The position numbers were made by a program, and so were the translations under genes. A DNA stretch of 64,000 nt, taken from Acidobacteriota bacterium. Lineage in GTDB: Bacteria > Acidobacteriota > Thermoanaerobaculia > Multivoradales > SZUA-115. Shown here one piece after another: positions 38,703 to 47,693 of the stretch. The DNA lies in the NCBI GenBank assembly GCA_024277255.1, contig JAJRVQ010000163.1, positions 1 to 64,000 on the forward strand. Direction: 5' to 3'. Every line of letters starts with the position of its first letter. Within the stretch, counting starts at the first letter, position 1. The notes below the pieces were generated by a model. That model made no database searches. It saw nothing but the letters and a program-made list of their open reading frames with translations, and was not told the DNA's origin.

Positions 38703-39470
38703 ATGATCGCAACAACTTCGCACCCGCGTCATCCCGAGGTTTCGGTGGTGATCCCGGTCTTCAACGAGATCGAGAGTCTGCCCATTCTTGCTGACGAGTT
38801 GCGCTCGGCGCTGGAGCCCACGCAACGTCCCTACGAGGTTCTCTTCGTCGACGACGGGTCGACCGACGGGAGCGACGCAACGATGCGAGCCATCGCCGAG
38901 GCCGACGACCACTTTCGAGTCTTCCAGCTGGCGCGCAATCGAGGTCAATCCACCGCCCTGGCGGTCGGCTTCCAGCGAGCGCGCGGTAAGATCATCGTCA
39001 CCCTCGACTCGGACCTGCAAAACGACCCGGCCGACATCCCCACCCTTCTCGCCGCCCTCGACGACTGCGATCTGGTTTCAGGGGTGCGCGCGCAACGGCG
39101 CGACAACTGGCTGCGCCGGGTCAGTTCCCGAATCGCCAACCGGGTGCGGGCTGGCGTCTTGAGCGACGGGATCTCCGATGTGGGCTGTTCGCTCAAGGCC
39201 TACCGCAGCGAGGTCCTGCGCCACCTTCCCACCTTCGACGGCATGCACCGCTTCCTCCCGGCGCTAGCGCAAATCGAAGGAGCCCGCGTACGCGAGGTCG
39301 AGGTCCGCCATCGGCCCCGCCGCTACGGGGAAGCCAAGTACAACATCCGCAACCGACTGTGGCGCGGCCTCGCCGACCTGATGGCGGTGCGCTGGATGCA
39401 GAAAAAGTGGATTGACCATCGACAGCTACATGCTGAGGTAACGGAGTGGAAACAGAAACCCTCTGGATAG
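38703..39470 (+). CDS. GT2 glycosyltransferase (polyprenyl-phosphate sugar transferase-like)
   Basis: A 255-aa soluble glycosyltransferase of the DPM1/ArnC kind without C-terminal membrane helices. Motifs: VSVVIPVFNEIESLP, VLFVDDGSTDGS, TLDSDLQNDPADIP (metal-binding DxD) and RHRPRRYGEAKYNIRNRL. It probably moves a sugar from a nucleotide sugar to undecaprenyl phosphate. It overlaps the next gene by 25 bp, which together with the ArnT-like gene points to a lipid-carrier sugar pathway. Confidence 0.86.
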   Translation: MIATTSHPRHPEVSVVIPVFNEIESLPILADELRSALEPTQRPYEVLFVDDGSTDGSDATMRAIAEADDHFRVFQLARNRGQSTALAVGFQRARGKIIVTLDSDLQNDPADIPTLLAALDDCDLVSGVRAQRRDNWLRRVSSRIANRVRAGVLSDGISDVGCSLKAYRSEVLRHLPTFDGMHRFLPALAQIEGARVREVEVRHRPRRYGEAKYNIRNRLWRGLADLMAVRWMQKKWIDHRQLHAEVTEWKQKPSG

Positions 39471-39724
39471 CCATCGGCCTTCTCGGCCAAGCCCTCTTCA
39501 CCTCCCGTTTCATCGTCCAATGGCTGGCTTCCGAACGGGAGAAACGTAGCATCGTTCCTCCGGTCTTCTGGCTGTTGAGTATCGCCGGGGGCGGAGTCCT
39601 CCTCTCCTACGCCATCTGGCGTAAGGACCCGGTCTTCATCCTCGGTCAATCGACCGGGGTGTTCATCTACGCTCGCAACCTATGGTTCATCTATAGCCAC
39701 CGCGACCGTGGAGCGCGCTCTTGA
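39446..39724 (+). CDS. LAB_N (lipid-A-disaccharide synthase N-terminal domain) small membrane protein
   Basis: A 92-aa protein starting at GTG. Three hydrophobic helices; the LAB_N pattern is GLLGQALFTSRFIVQWLASE, SIVPPVFWLLSIAGG and YAIWRKDPVFILGQSTGVFI. Stand-alone LAB_N proteins neighbour GT2 and ArnT genes and may move or handle the lipid-linked sugar, in the way ArnE/ArnF do. It overlaps both neighbours. Confidence 0.85.
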   Translation: METETLWIAIGLLGQALFTSRFIVQWLASEREKRSIVPPVFWLLSIAGGGVLLSYAIWRKDPVFILGQSTGVFIYARNLWFIYSHRDRGARS

Positions 39725-41436
39725 TCGCAGAATCGAATCGGCAGCGATGGAGCTGGTTCCTGCTCGCTAGCCTCGCCGCTCTTCTTTTCCTTCCCGGCCT
39801 GGGCAACCACGGCCTGTGGAACCCGGATGAGCCACGCTACGCTGAGGTAGCGCGCGAAATGCTGTTGACCGGCGATTGGTCGGTCCCCCACGTCAACGGC
39901 CGGCTCTATGCTCAGAAACCGCCGCTGCATTTCTGGCTCATCGCCGCCGTCGGCGCAATGCGTGGAGGGGTCGACGAGGTCGCCGCCCGCCTGCCCACGG
40001 CTTTGGCGGCGATCGGGACGATCTTGCTCATCTTCGCTCTCGGCCGCCGCCTGTTCGGCGAGCGCGCCGCCTGGTATGCAACCGCCGTCTTCGCCACCGG
40101 TCTCAAGATCTTGCGCCAGGGCCGCTTCGCTCAGATCGACATGCTGCTCGTCTTCCTGGTCACTCTCGCCGTCTGGTTCTGGGTACGAGCTGAGCAGTTG
40201 CACGAGCGTGGCGATTCTCGCCCGCACCACCTGCTGTTCTTCCTCGCCGCCGGGTTGGCGACGCTGGCCAAGGGACCGGTCGGCCTCTTGCCGCCGCTGC
40301 TTTCCATTCTCGCCTTCGCCGCACTGACCCGCGATCGGTCGATCCTGCGCCGGCTGCGCATGGGCCGGGGACTGTTGATCTGGCTAGCGGTAGTCGCCCT
40401 CTGGTTGCTGCCCGCGACGCTGTCGGCGGGCGGCGAGTATCTCCAACAGATGGTGGTCAAGCAGAACTTGACCCGCTACGCCAACCCCTGGCACCACCAG
40501 AAGCCCTGGTACTACTACCTGACCGTCATTCCCGGCGACTTCTTTCCCTGGTCACTGCTCTTGCCGGGAGCCTGGATAGCGGCGCGGCGTGAGCTTGCGG
40601 GGCCACGCCGGCGCTGGTGGCTCTTCACCCTGGCGTGGATTGTGGTCACCATCGTTTTCTTCAGCCTGTCGCCGGCCAAGCGCACCGTCTACGTGCTCAC
40701 CATGTATCCAGCCATGGCGCTGGCGGTCGGTGTCGGTCTCGATTGCTGGATCGAGGGCTGGCCTCGATACCGCCGCTGGCTGCTCATCCCGCTGGCCTTG
40801 ATCGCCCTGCTGGCGACCGCGGGCTGCATCGCGCTGCCCAAGCTGGCCGCTCACCAGGAAGCTACGGCGCTACTTTCGCCGAGACTCGTACCCCTGGCGA
40901 TGGCGACCGTGGCGACCATCGGCCTGGGGGCCGCCATCGGCCTCCTCCTCGCTCTTCGCGGGCGACCGGCACATATCGCCACGGCGCTGGCGGCGGCGAT
41001 GGCTACCGCCGGGCTGGCCATCGCCCTGCTCCTGCAACCGCTTCTCGACCCGGTGAAGTCCGCTCGGCCCTTGGCCATGGAGCTGCTCCAGCGCATAGGG
41101 CCAGACGATCGGTACGCCACCTACCCGCGGCTCGACGCCAACTTCGTCTTCTACACCCAGCGCTTCGCCGTCGAGTTGCACGGCGAGGAAGAGCTGTATC
41201 GCTTCGCCTCCTCCCCTCAACGAGTTTGGCTGCTGGTCGAGCGGGACAACCTGGTGAAGCTCAAGAAGCCGCTGGGACTCATCGAGGTCGCCCGGGACAT
41301 CGACCTCACCGAAGGCTACGTGCTGCTCACCCAACCCCCGGCACCGAGCCCACCGCCCAACGAGGGGCAAGACGATGCGGGCGCGATGAATCGCGCCCCT
41401 ACGGATCGGGGTACCGGCGTGAGAGGGCGGCCGTGA
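39721..41436 (+). CDS. ArnT/PMT-family membrane glycosyltransferase (GT83-like)
   Basis: A 571-aa protein starting at a TTG that overlaps the LAB_N stop (TTGA). About 11 to 12 membrane helices. The first loop, GLWNPDEPRYAEVAREML, holds the catalytic acidic residue; WSVPHVNGRLYAQKPPLHFW and ALGRRLFGERAAW follow, and the periplasmic side has GEYLQQMVVKQNLTRYANPW. The family transfers sugars from polyprenyl phosphate to lipid A or proteins. The GT2 and LAB_N partners suggest envelope lipid decoration; the sugar is unknown. Confidence 0.86.
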   Translation: MIAESNRQRWSWFLLASLAALLFLPGLGNHGLWNPDEPRYAEVAREMLLTGDWSVPHVNGRLYAQKPPLHFWLIAAVGAMRGGVDEVAARLPTALAAIGTILLIFALGRRLFGERAAWYATAVFATGLKILRQGRFAQIDMLLVFLVTLAVWFWVRAEQLHERGDSRPHHLLFFLAAGLATLAKGPVGLLPPLLSILAFAALTRDRSILRRLRMGRGLLIWLAVVALWLLPATLSAGGEYLQQMVVKQNLTRYANPWHHQKPWYYYLTVIPGDFFPWSLLLPGAWIAARRELAGPRRRWWLFTLAWIVVTIVFFSLSPAKRTVYVLTMYPAMALAVGVGLDCWIEGWPRYRRWLLIPLALIALLATAGCIALPKLAAHQEATALLSPRLVPLAMATVATIGLGAAIGLLLALRGRPAHIATALAAAMATAGLAIALLLQPLLDPVKSARPLAMELLQRIGPDDRYATYPRLDANFVFYTQRFAVELHGEEELYRFASSPQRVWLLVERDNLVKLKKPLGLIEVARDIDLTEGYVLLTQPPAPSPPPNEGQDDAGAMNRAPTDRGTGVRGRP

Positions 41437-41464
41437 GGGCAGCGTTGTCTCGGAGCACTCGACG

Positions 41465-42088
41465 GTGATCACCGTCGCCGTGGCGTGGATTGCCTACTAC
41501 CTGCTCCATTCCCTGCTAGCCATGGATCGAACGAAGGAGGCGGTGCGGCGGCGCTGGCCGGGACTGGCGCGGTGGTATCGGCTGGGGTACAACACCATTT
41601 CCGTGCTGCTACTGCCCGTTCCCTTGGCAGTGCTGGCGCAACGGCAGGGCGAGACCTTGTGGAGTTGGACCGGCACCGCCGGTTTGATGGCCAACGGCGC
41701 CGCCGCCCTGGCGGCCCTAGCCTTCCTGGCCTCGTTGTCCGCCTACGATCTGCGCGCGTTTCTGGGACTGAGAGCAGAAAAATCCGACGACGAAACGAGA
41801 GGCGAAGAACTCAGCATCTCGCTCTTCCACCGCTTCGTGCGCCATCCCTGGTACTTCTTCGGCCTGGTGATCCTATGGACCCGCGAGATGGATCCCGCCC
41901 TCTTGGTCGCGGCGCTGGTGACCACGGCCTACATGGTCATCGGCTCCCGACTGGAGGAAAATCGGCTGATCCTCGAGCACGGCGAGCGCTACCTCAGCTA
42001 CCGCCGCGCGGTGGCCGGACTGATCCCGCTGCCCTGGAAGATCCTATCGGCCGCCGAAGCCCAGGAACTGGAGAGGCCCAATTTCTAG
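41465..42088 (+). CDS. ICMT/PEMT-like membrane methyltransferase
   Basis: A 207-aa protein starting at GTG behind a GGAG site. Five or so helices. The C-terminal FVRHPWYFFGLVILW, SRLEENRLILEHGERYLSYR and GLIPLP pattern is the SAM-binding signature of isoprenylcysteine methyltransferase/phospholipid methyltransferase relatives. Substrate unknown; it may modify a lipid from the preceding pathway, which it follows by 28 bp. Confidence 0.78.
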   Translation: MITVAVAWIAYYLLHSLLAMDRTKEAVRRRWPGLARWYRLGYNTISVLLLPVPLAVLAQRQGETLWSWTGTAGLMANGAAALAALAFLASLSAYDLRAFLGLRAEKSDDETRGEELSISLFHRFVRHPWYFFGLVILWTREMDPALLVAALVTTAYMVIGSRLEENRLILEHGERYLSYRRAVAGLIPLPWKILSAAEAQELERPNF

Positions 42089-42109
42089 AGGTCCGCGCGG
42101 CCAGTCCCG

Positions 42110-42673
42110 TCAGTCTAGCCCCAGTGCCTTGCGCACTACCGGTTCCAGCCGGGTCAGCCCCGAGTCGAGACCATATTGAAGCGCCTCCTCGGCGCTCATC
42201 CCGTCGACATGAAAGGCCTTGAGTGCCAGCAGAGCCCCGACCCGGTTACCACTCCCACAGTGTAGAAGTACCGGGTGCTCCGCCTCCTCCAGGGCCGCCG
42301 CGAGCGCCCGAGCGTTGGCTTCCGAAATGGCCTCGGTACCGGCGATCGGCAGCTCGACATAGTGCATACCGGCGGCCTCGACCTCCGACTCGCGGGTGCC
42401 GGGCTCACCCGCGGCTCGGAGGTTGATCACCGTCTTGAAACCGGCTCGGCCGGCCGCCTCCAGCTGTTCGACGGTCGGCTGTCCCCCCGAGAGCACTCCC
42501 TGCGCCGGACGGCGAGCGTTGGGCAGCAGATCCTCCCAGCCAACGTCGTCGCGCGGTTCCACCGCGGCAGACTTCACCTCGGTGGGCGGCGAGATCTTGG
42601 GCGCAGCCTTGGGCGCCGTGCAGCCAGCCAAGGCGGTGACGATCAGCAGAGTCATGGTTAACAGACGGTTCAT
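42110..42673 (-). CDS. Lipoprotein with DUF442-type phosphatase domain
   Basis: A 187-aa protein. The ATG at 42673 follows GGAG and begins a lipoprotein signal (MNRLLTMTLLIVTALAGC). The domain begins around GVLSGGQPTVEQLEAAGRAG and KTVINLRA, and carries a P-loop VLLHCGSGNRVGALL (C-x4-R). Relatives in beta-lactamase-hydrolase-like proteins are dual-specificity phosphatase folds. It is the last gene of the minus-strand group. Confidence 0.82.
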   Translation of the reverse strand: MNRLLTMTLLIVTALAGCTAPKAAPKISPPTEVKSAAVEPRDDVGWEDLLPNARRPAQGVLSGGQPTVEQLEAAGRAGFKTVINLRAAGEPGTRESEVEAAGMHYVELPIAGTEAISEANARALAAALEEAEHPVLLHCGSGNRVGALLALKAFHVDGMSAEEALQYGLDSGLTRLEPVVRKALGLD

Positions 42674-42714
42674 TGCATCTCCATTGCGCCCGGGGGTTGG
42701 GCAGTGATGTTGAG

Positions 42715-42915
42715 TCAAGTACGGCAGGTCGAAATGCCGAACAGAGCGTAGAGGGGGCAGGTGCCGATAAAGCTGGTCAGCGCGAAGATGACTGCGACGA
42801 CTCCGAGGACGGTGGCGAGAATTCCGTTGATATAGCCGTTGAAATAGAGGAAAGCCACAACAGCCGCGACGAGGATACGCAACACTCGGTCGATCGTTCC
42901 CATGTTTCGTTTCAT
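42715..42915 (-). CDS. DUF2892 (YgaP-like) small membrane protein
   Basis: A 66-aa protein: MKRNMGTIDRVLRILVAAVV, then two helices and an end GTCPLYALFGISTCRT with the typical Cys-Pro-Leu and a second Cys. The family often accompanies rhodanese and sulfur-handling proteins. It lies between the DUF442 lipoprotein and the tail-anchored protein. Confidence 0.85.
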   Translation of the reverse strand: MKRNMGTIDRVLRILVAAVVAFLYFNGYINGILATVLGVVAVIFALTSFIGTCPLYALFGISTCRT

Positions 42916-42952
42916 CAGGGTGGTCCTTTCTCAATGTGGGTGGAGGGCTAGG

Positions 42953-43405
42953 CTACATGAATTGGTGGATCAAGAAGCCGATCCCGCCGGCGATCAGCAG
43001 GCATAGGAGGCAGACAGCCAGCAGCTTGAGCATCTTGGATCCGGTGGATGTCGGTGTCGGGTTGAGCATCGGATTACCTTGGCCTCTTGACGGCTGCGCA
43101 ACGCTAGAAGCGTCCATCGCCGTGGCCAGATCGCCGGCGATCCCGGCGGCGACGGTGGCGCGCTCGCCTTCCGCCGTCAGCCGGTCGACCCGCAATTGAA
43201 CACGCCCGGTGCGCGGAACGATGGCGATCTCGTGCCCTTCGCGGTGACGCAAGACGACGAGGAAAGAGTGGCGACAGGCCGCCCGGTAGCCGACCGACTC
43301 GAGCTGCTGCCTGAGCCGATCGAAATCACTGTCCACCGGCAGATCCAGCCGCCAGTTGAGCTGGCCGCAACATCCCGGCTCCGGGCTGATCGACAGATCG
43401 CTCAC
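42953..43405 (-). CDS. Tail-anchored protein of unknown function
   Basis: A 150-aa protein. It has an N-terminal cytoplasmic domain of about 100 residues with a CCGQLNWRLDLP opening and a beta-rich RHSFLVVLRHREGHEIAIVP stretch, a Pro/Ser/Thr linker, and one C-terminal helix (LKLLAVCLLCLLIAGGIGFL). Its ATG overlaps the V4R gene stop by 4 bp, so it is coupled and probably recruits that protein to the membrane (inference). Confidence 0.65.
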   Translation of the reverse strand: MSDLSISPEPGCCGQLNWRLDLPVDSDFDRLRQQLESVGYRAACRHSFLVVLRHREGHEIAIVPRTGRVQLRVDRLTAEGERATVAAGIAGDLATAMDASSVAQPSRGQGNPMLNPTPTSTGSKMLKLLAVCLLCLLIAGGIGFLIHQFM

Positions 43406-44664
43406 TCCACCCGCGTCACCACCGCCTCGGCGTAGCTATCTCCCCGCGTTGGACAGCGGGTCTGCTCCACCGTCCAGGGCAGCCGCCCGGAGAGAAAGAG
43501 GCTGTTGTAGAAATCTTGGGTCAGGGTCGGGCGAGAGGCCCATTCCACCGCGTGGGTCAACACCATGAACGCCAGCGCAGCACCTTGGAAGAAGTAGCAA
43601 CGCGGCACTTTGGATTGACCGTAGCGGGCCAGGTAGAAGGGCGCCTCGTAGTCACAAGCGGCGCGCAGCACCAGCCGCTTTCCCGGCACCAGCTCGCCGA
43701 TCGACCAGCGGCCGAAGCCCAGCCCGCGAGCCACGGCGCAGCAGAAGGGCACCAGATCTTCGATCTTGTCGCTGAGCGGACCCACCATCCCCTCCCACTC
43801 CGGCGAAAGCATGATGTTGCCGAAGGTGTTGAAGACGCAGACGTGGCCCGCCTCGCGCAGCAGCGCTTCGGCCAGCGGTAGCCGTGCCGGATACTTCTTC
43901 TCGATGGCGTGGATCATCTCGTAGGCCGTCTGATTGTAGTAAGAGGCGAGGTGGAGGGTGATGTAGATACCGAAGGCTTGGACCAACCCTCGGTCGTCAC
44001 CGGACACCTCGCGCACGAAGCCCTGGAGGCCGGCGCCGATCTCCGCGATCCGCTCCTCGTCGAGGCCACCGAGGGGGTCGCCGAAGTGGGACCGCATCTC
44101 TGCCAAACCCACCGGACTGTGGCCACCGTCGACCTGGGCAGGCTGGATCTCGAAGCTGCAGCGCGGATCGCGCATGGCGATGCAGGAGGTTTCCCGAGTT
44201 GAGAAACTGCCGTAGGGCAGGCCGAGAGCCAGTTCGGCGCCGGCGGTGACGCAGCCGGAGGCCACCGCGTCGGCAGGGCTCATCCGACGCACCTTCTTGC
44301 CGTACTTCTCCTTCCAAGTGTAGCCGTAATGCAGATGCTCGCCCTCGGCGCGACCGCCGCCGCTTCCCACGTCGATGTTCAGCCTGCCATGGCCCATCCA
44401 AGGGAAGACCCCTTGCGCCAGTTGCAGCCGCTCGACATCCGTCTGAGCACCACTGGCTTTGGCGAGCGAACCCAGCAAGTGGGAGAAAGCCGCGTGTCCG
44501 GCCGCGCTGCGCACCTTGAGGCCCTCCTCGTCGCCGAGCGCGTCGTCGATCGTCTGATCGTGGAACAGGTTGTAGTGGTGGCAGTGGTAGACGTACTGGA
44601 CCCCTTCCATGAAAGTAAGGTCCTGGTCCTCCACGACTTGTCGGTCAAAGGAGCTGAAATCCAT
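43402..44664 (-). CDS. Double V4R-domain protein
   Basis: A 420-aa protein. The ATG at 44664 follows AAGGA. Two V4R-like halves are seen. The first (about 90-205) has SPADAVASGCVTAGAELALG, then ETSCIAMRDPRCSFEI. The second (about 300-420) ends WTVEQTRCPTRGDSYAEAVV. V4R domains bind small or hydrophobic molecules, being named after a bacteriochlorophyll 4-vinyl reductase. It sits 72 bp after the Roadblock genes and is coupled to the tail-anchored protein. Confidence 0.7.
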   Translation of the reverse strand: MDFSSFDRQVVEDQDLTFMEGVQYVYHCHHYNLFHDQTIDDALGDEEGLKVRSAAGHAAFSHLLGSLAKASGAQTDVERLQLAQGVFPWMGHGRLNIDVGSGGGRAEGEHLHYGYTWKEKYGKKVRRMSPADAVASGCVTAGAELALGLPYGSFSTRETSCIAMRDPRCSFEIQPAQVDGGHSPVGLAEMRSHFGDPLGGLDEERIAEIGAGLQGFVREVSGDDRGLVQAFGIYITLHLASYYNQTAYEMIHAIEKKYPARLPLAEALLREAGHVCVFNTFGNIMLSPEWEGMVGPLSDKIEDLVPFCCAVARGLGFGRWSIGELVPGKRLVLRAACDYEAPFYLARYGQSKVPRCYFFQGAALAFMVLTHAVEWASRPTLTQDFYNSLFLSGRLPWTVEQTRCPTRGDSYAEAVVTRVE

Positions 44665-44736
44665 CGATAAATCCTTCTTGGTGCTCGGTCGGAATCGTCC
44701 TTCTGGCATGGGGAGTGATGCGCTGTGTGCTGAGTA

Positions 44737-45315
44737 CTAGACGCTGAGTTCGGAGAGCCCGAGGATTTGCTGCGCCGCCGACTCGACAACCTCGACCTGC
44801 TCGCCGGTCATCGTCTCCGGCTTCTCCAATGTGGAGGCCGCAATGCCCGTGCGCAGGGCGATTCGCATGATCACCGCGTGCGGATCCGGGGCGTATCGGT
44901 GGAGGAACTCCATCACCCTGACACCGCGCGGCCTCTGCTCCACATCGTAGGTCGGCAGGTCGGCGATGATCGCCTCGATCAACCGTTTGAGGTGGAGCCG
45001 GACCATGCCCAACGGGGTCGAAGTCTCGAAGACGCAGCAGCAAACGAAGTCCTCCGACAGCTCCCGAAGGACGATCAAAGAGCTTTGCGACTCAATGGTG
45101 ACCTGCATGTCGGTCGACCAAGAGTTCAACGAGCGCAAGCCCTCGCGGTTGGCTCGGACCAGATCGCCAAAGTAGGCCGCCACATCCTCGGGAGCCCAAT
45201 CCTCGTCGCCTCGCATCCAAGAGTTGAAGAGAAGGCAATCCGGCATCGCGGTGATAAAAACGGCGCGCAACGACGGGACCTCCGACGACGCGCGGGCAAG
45301 AAAATCAGAAGGCAT
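44737..45315 (-). CDS. Roadblock/LC7-like protein B
   Basis: A 192-aa protein. The ATG shares one base with the preceding stop (TGATG) and follows AAGGGAG. The N-terminal half has the Roadblock pattern: SLRAVFITAMPDCLLFNSWM, a helix DVAAYFGDLVRANREGLRSL, QVTIESQSSLIVLREL and FVCCCVFETSTPLGMVRLHL. The C-terminal extension is helical. Roadblock proteins bind small GTPases or related switch proteins as dimers; no MglA-like GTPase is encoded nearby, only the ParA-like ATPase. Confidence 0.68.
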   Translation of the reverse strand: MPSDFLARASSEVPSLRAVFITAMPDCLLFNSWMRGDEDWAPEDVAAYFGDLVRANREGLRSLNSWSTDMQVTIESQSSLIVLRELSEDFVCCCVFETSTPLGMVRLHLKRLIEAIIADLPTYDVEQRPRGVRVMEFLHRYAPDPHAVIMRIALRTGIAASTLEKPETMTGEQVEVVESAAQQILGLSELSV

Positions 45316-45905
45316 CAAATACTCCCTTCGCGATGGATCAGCTCGGTGAGCTCATCACGATAACCGTGGAAGGCGGCGGCCGAAATGTCTTGGTTTCCGA
45401 CGATCCCGAGCGAGTAGCGACCCCGTGGAGTCGCCACCTCGATCAGGTGCAGCTTGCGATCGTCTTGCAGCAAGAGGGTTGCGGCACCGGGTTGTTGATT
45501 CTTGAGCAGAGTCCGCATTTGCTCGAAGACGGGCAGCGCCAGTGCGGACAAGGCGATCACCGAATCCTCAGCACCGTGGCTGACGATCTCCAAGCCGGAC
45601 TCATCACTGATGAAGACGGCATCGGCCTTGGAGCGATCGGTGAGGCGCCCCGCGTAGCGCTGGAGCCGCATTTCGAGATTCCCCGCCTCAACCGGCGGCT
45701 CGGCAGGGGCACCGTCGAGGGCAGTGCTGTCAGGAACGGGTTTGGCCGGCGGCTGCGCCGCTGGCGGTTCGGTTCCCGGCTGCGCGGTGGCCGGCGGCAC
45801 AGCGACCGCCGGGGACGAAGAACTCGACCCATCTTGGGTCAGGCCGGCCTCTTGGATCAGCGCTGACCACGAGGCAGGGTCAATCCAGGAGAGGGATCGG
45901 TTCAT
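45315..45905 (-). CDS. Roadblock/LC7-like protein A with Pro-rich linker
   Basis: A 196-aa protein. The N-terminal 25 residues (SLSWIDPASWSALIQEAGLT) are followed by a Ser/Pro/Ala linker to about 75. A Roadblock-like domain follows: DAVFISDESGLEIVSHGAED, ALSALALPVFEQMRTLL, ATLLLQDDRKLHLIEVATPR and YSLGIVGNQDISAAAF. The start lies 26 bp inside the ParA gene. It may dimerise with Roadblock B. Confidence 0.68.
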   Translation of the reverse strand: MNRSLSWIDPASWSALIQEAGLTQDGSSSSSPAVAVPPATAQPGTEPPAAQPPAKPVPDSTALDGAPAEPPVEAGNLEMRLQRYAGRLTDRSKADAVFISDESGLEIVSHGAEDSVIALSALALPVFEQMRTLLKNQQPGAATLLLQDDRKLHLIEVATPRGRYSLGIVGNQDISAAAFHGYRDELTELIHREGSI

Positions 45906-46680
45906 AGCTCTCTTCTTCGCTGAGCAGCCCGATGCGGGCCTCTAATTCGGCGGCGATGCGATCGAACACGGTGGCGACCGGCGGCGGCCGTCGCGCCGTC
46001 AACGCGATCGGTACGCCGTGTTGGCTGGCACGTAGAAACATGGGGTCGCGCGGGACGAACGATTCCAGGACCACATCGGGCGGGAACAATCGAAAGGCCT
46101 CTTGAGTGACACCCAACGAGGCATCGACGCGAGTCTGCACCATGGTTGGGATGAGAGCCGCCAGAGGCTTGTGCAGCCCTTGGCTGCGCAGGTAGGCGAG
46201 CGTCTCGATCAGCTGGGTCACCGAGCGCAGCGCCAGCGGCTCCGACTGCAACGGCGACACCACCGCATCGGCAACCTTGATCGCCGCCAGGGTGGGTCCA
46301 TCGAGACCGGATGGAGTGTCGATGAGAACCACGTCATAGTTGGCCGCCAGATCGAAGATGACGTCGGCCAGCCGGCGATCGAGCACCTCCCCCCAGTCCA
46401 GCCGTTGGGCGGCGCCGACATGGCCGGTGGGCAGCAAGTGGAAGTTGGCATGGCGAGTGGTCAGCACCGCCTCCGCCGCGGCCACCTCGGCGGCGAGAAT
46501 CGCAGCCATTCCCTGGCTTCGCGCCGCCGACGGACCGATCGACAACCCAATGCCCCCTTGCGGATCGGTGTCGACCACCAAGCTCTTCCAGCCACGCTCG
46601 GCCAAGGCATAGCCGATATTGAGCGTCAGCGTGGTCTTGCCGACTCCGCCTTTCTGACTGACCACGGCGACGATGGGCAT
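45880..46680 (-). CDS. ParA/MinD-family ATPase
   Basis: A 266-aa ATPase. The ATG overlaps the PATAN gene stop (TAATG). Deviant Walker A QKGGVGKTTLTLNIGYALAE with the signature Lys, Walker A' VVDTDPQGGIGLSIG and Walker B VVLIDTPSGLDGPT are intact. No partner ParB and no parS-like sites were seen, so plasmid-type partition is unlikely; ParA relatives also position flagella, chemosensory arrays and carboxysomes. The operon suggests that PATAN and Roadblock proteins are its regulators or cargo adaptors. Confidence 0.86.
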   Translation of the reverse strand: MPIVAVVSQKGGVGKTTLTLNIGYALAERGWKSLVVDTDPQGGIGLSIGPSAARSQGMAAILAAEVAAAEAVLTTRHANFHLLPTGHVGAAQRLDWGEVLDRRLADVIFDLAANYDVVLIDTPSGLDGPTLAAIKVADAVVSPLQSEPLALRSVTQLIETLAYLRSQGLHKPLAALIPTMVQTRVDASLGVTQEAFRLFPPDVVLESFVPRDPMFLRASQHGVPIALTARRPPPVATVFDRIAAELEARIGLLSEEESYEPIPLLD

Positions 46681-47693
46681 TACTCGCTGCCCCTCTTGCT
46701 GATCCGGTCCAGATTGTGCAGGACACGCCGGTCGTTGGGCCGCAGCCGATTGCATTGATCAAAGAGGGTGCGAGCTTCCTCGTAGCGCCGCTCCAAGTAG
46801 CAGCTCATCGCCTGCTTGAACAGCTCCTCAAAGGACTCTGTAGCCGCATCTGGCTCAGCCTCGTCGTTGAAGATCTCGATTTCGCCGGTGTCGGCAAACA
46901 GATCATCCACCTGACTGACCGTCAGATCATCCTCGGTAACGACCCTCAACTGCCTTGTCGCAGCCTGGGCCGGCACCAGAAGCTCCAGAACCGTAAAGGC
47001 GACGAGCAGTTTCGCGTTGCGCTCCTCAGATAGCGGACCGGCAGCCGCCAGCGCCTCGAAGGTCTGCCGACCATCGGCCATGGAGAGCAGAGCATACTCG
47101 CGATCATCGAGAGCGAGGTCCACCACCTCATCGTGATGGAAAGAGGATTCGAGAACCATTGAGGTACCACCGAGGCGATCCAACAGCTGTTGCGGCAACT
47201 CACCCTGCCGTAGACCTTCGAGGAGGGTACGTCGTATGGGCAGCTGAAAGCCCTCATCGAGGCCCTCCTTGTCTTCACCGATCTCGAAACTGACCTCGCC
47301 GCTGGTCCAGGAGAGAAGATCCCAGACGACCAGACGCGCCTGGTGGAGGAACAACTCCCGGATTTCGAGAGGCGACAGCAATCCTTGTTCGAGGACCAGT
47401 ACGCTGAGGGGAGTCCGACTCTTCAGGTGCTGCTCAAGCACTCCCTCGAGGGCGCCGGAAGGCAGAGAGCAATAGCTCTTCAGCAGGGCTGGGAGGCGCT
47501 TTTCGGGGTCCGTGGAGTGGGCACCGCAGATTGCGCCGGCGCGGGTCAGGATGCGCGCGGTGGTGGCCCCTTTCGAAGCTGTCAGGAGACCGGTTCGCGC
47601 GACGGAATCGACACTGCGCAAGACCTCCGCCACAGACAGTAGCTCGATGCTGTCCTCATGGCGAAGCTTCCGCTGCATTCTTGAGTTTCTCAT
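46680..47693 (-). CDS. PATAN (DUF4388) protein with C-terminal TPR-like segment
   Basis: A 337-aa protein behind GGGAG. The N-terminal half matches DUF4388/PATAN: SVAEVLRSVDSVARTGLLTA, ARILTRAGAICGAHS, LFLHQARLVVWDLLSWTSGE. The C-terminus, ESFEELFKQAMSCYLERRYE and CNRLRPNDRRVLHNLDRISK, is one to two TPR-like helical hairpins, joined by an acidic linker. PATAN domains act in response-regulator and phototaxis signalling. It is the first gene of the operon. Confidence 0.75.
   Translation of the reverse strand: MRNSRMQRKLRHEDSIELLSVAEVLRSVDSVARTGLLTASKGATTARILTRAGAICGAHSTDPEKRLPALLKSYCSLPSGALEGVLEQHLKSRTPLSVLVLEQGLLSPLEIRELFLHQARLVVWDLLSWTSGEVSFEIGEDKEGLDEGFQLPIRRTLLEGLRQGELPQQLLDRLGGTSMVLESSFHHDEVVDLALDDREYALLSMADGRQTFEALAAAGPLSEERNAKLLVAFTVLELLVPAQAATRQLRVVTEDDLTVSQVDDLFADTGEIEIFNDEAEPDAATESFEELFKQAMSCYLERRYEEARTLFDQCNRLRPNDRRVLHNLDRISKRGSE

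Noticed and set aside
45880-46680. Chromosome partition ParA
   Set aside because: No parB gene, parS-like palindrome, or gid/dnaA neighbours; the operon partners are signalling proteins.
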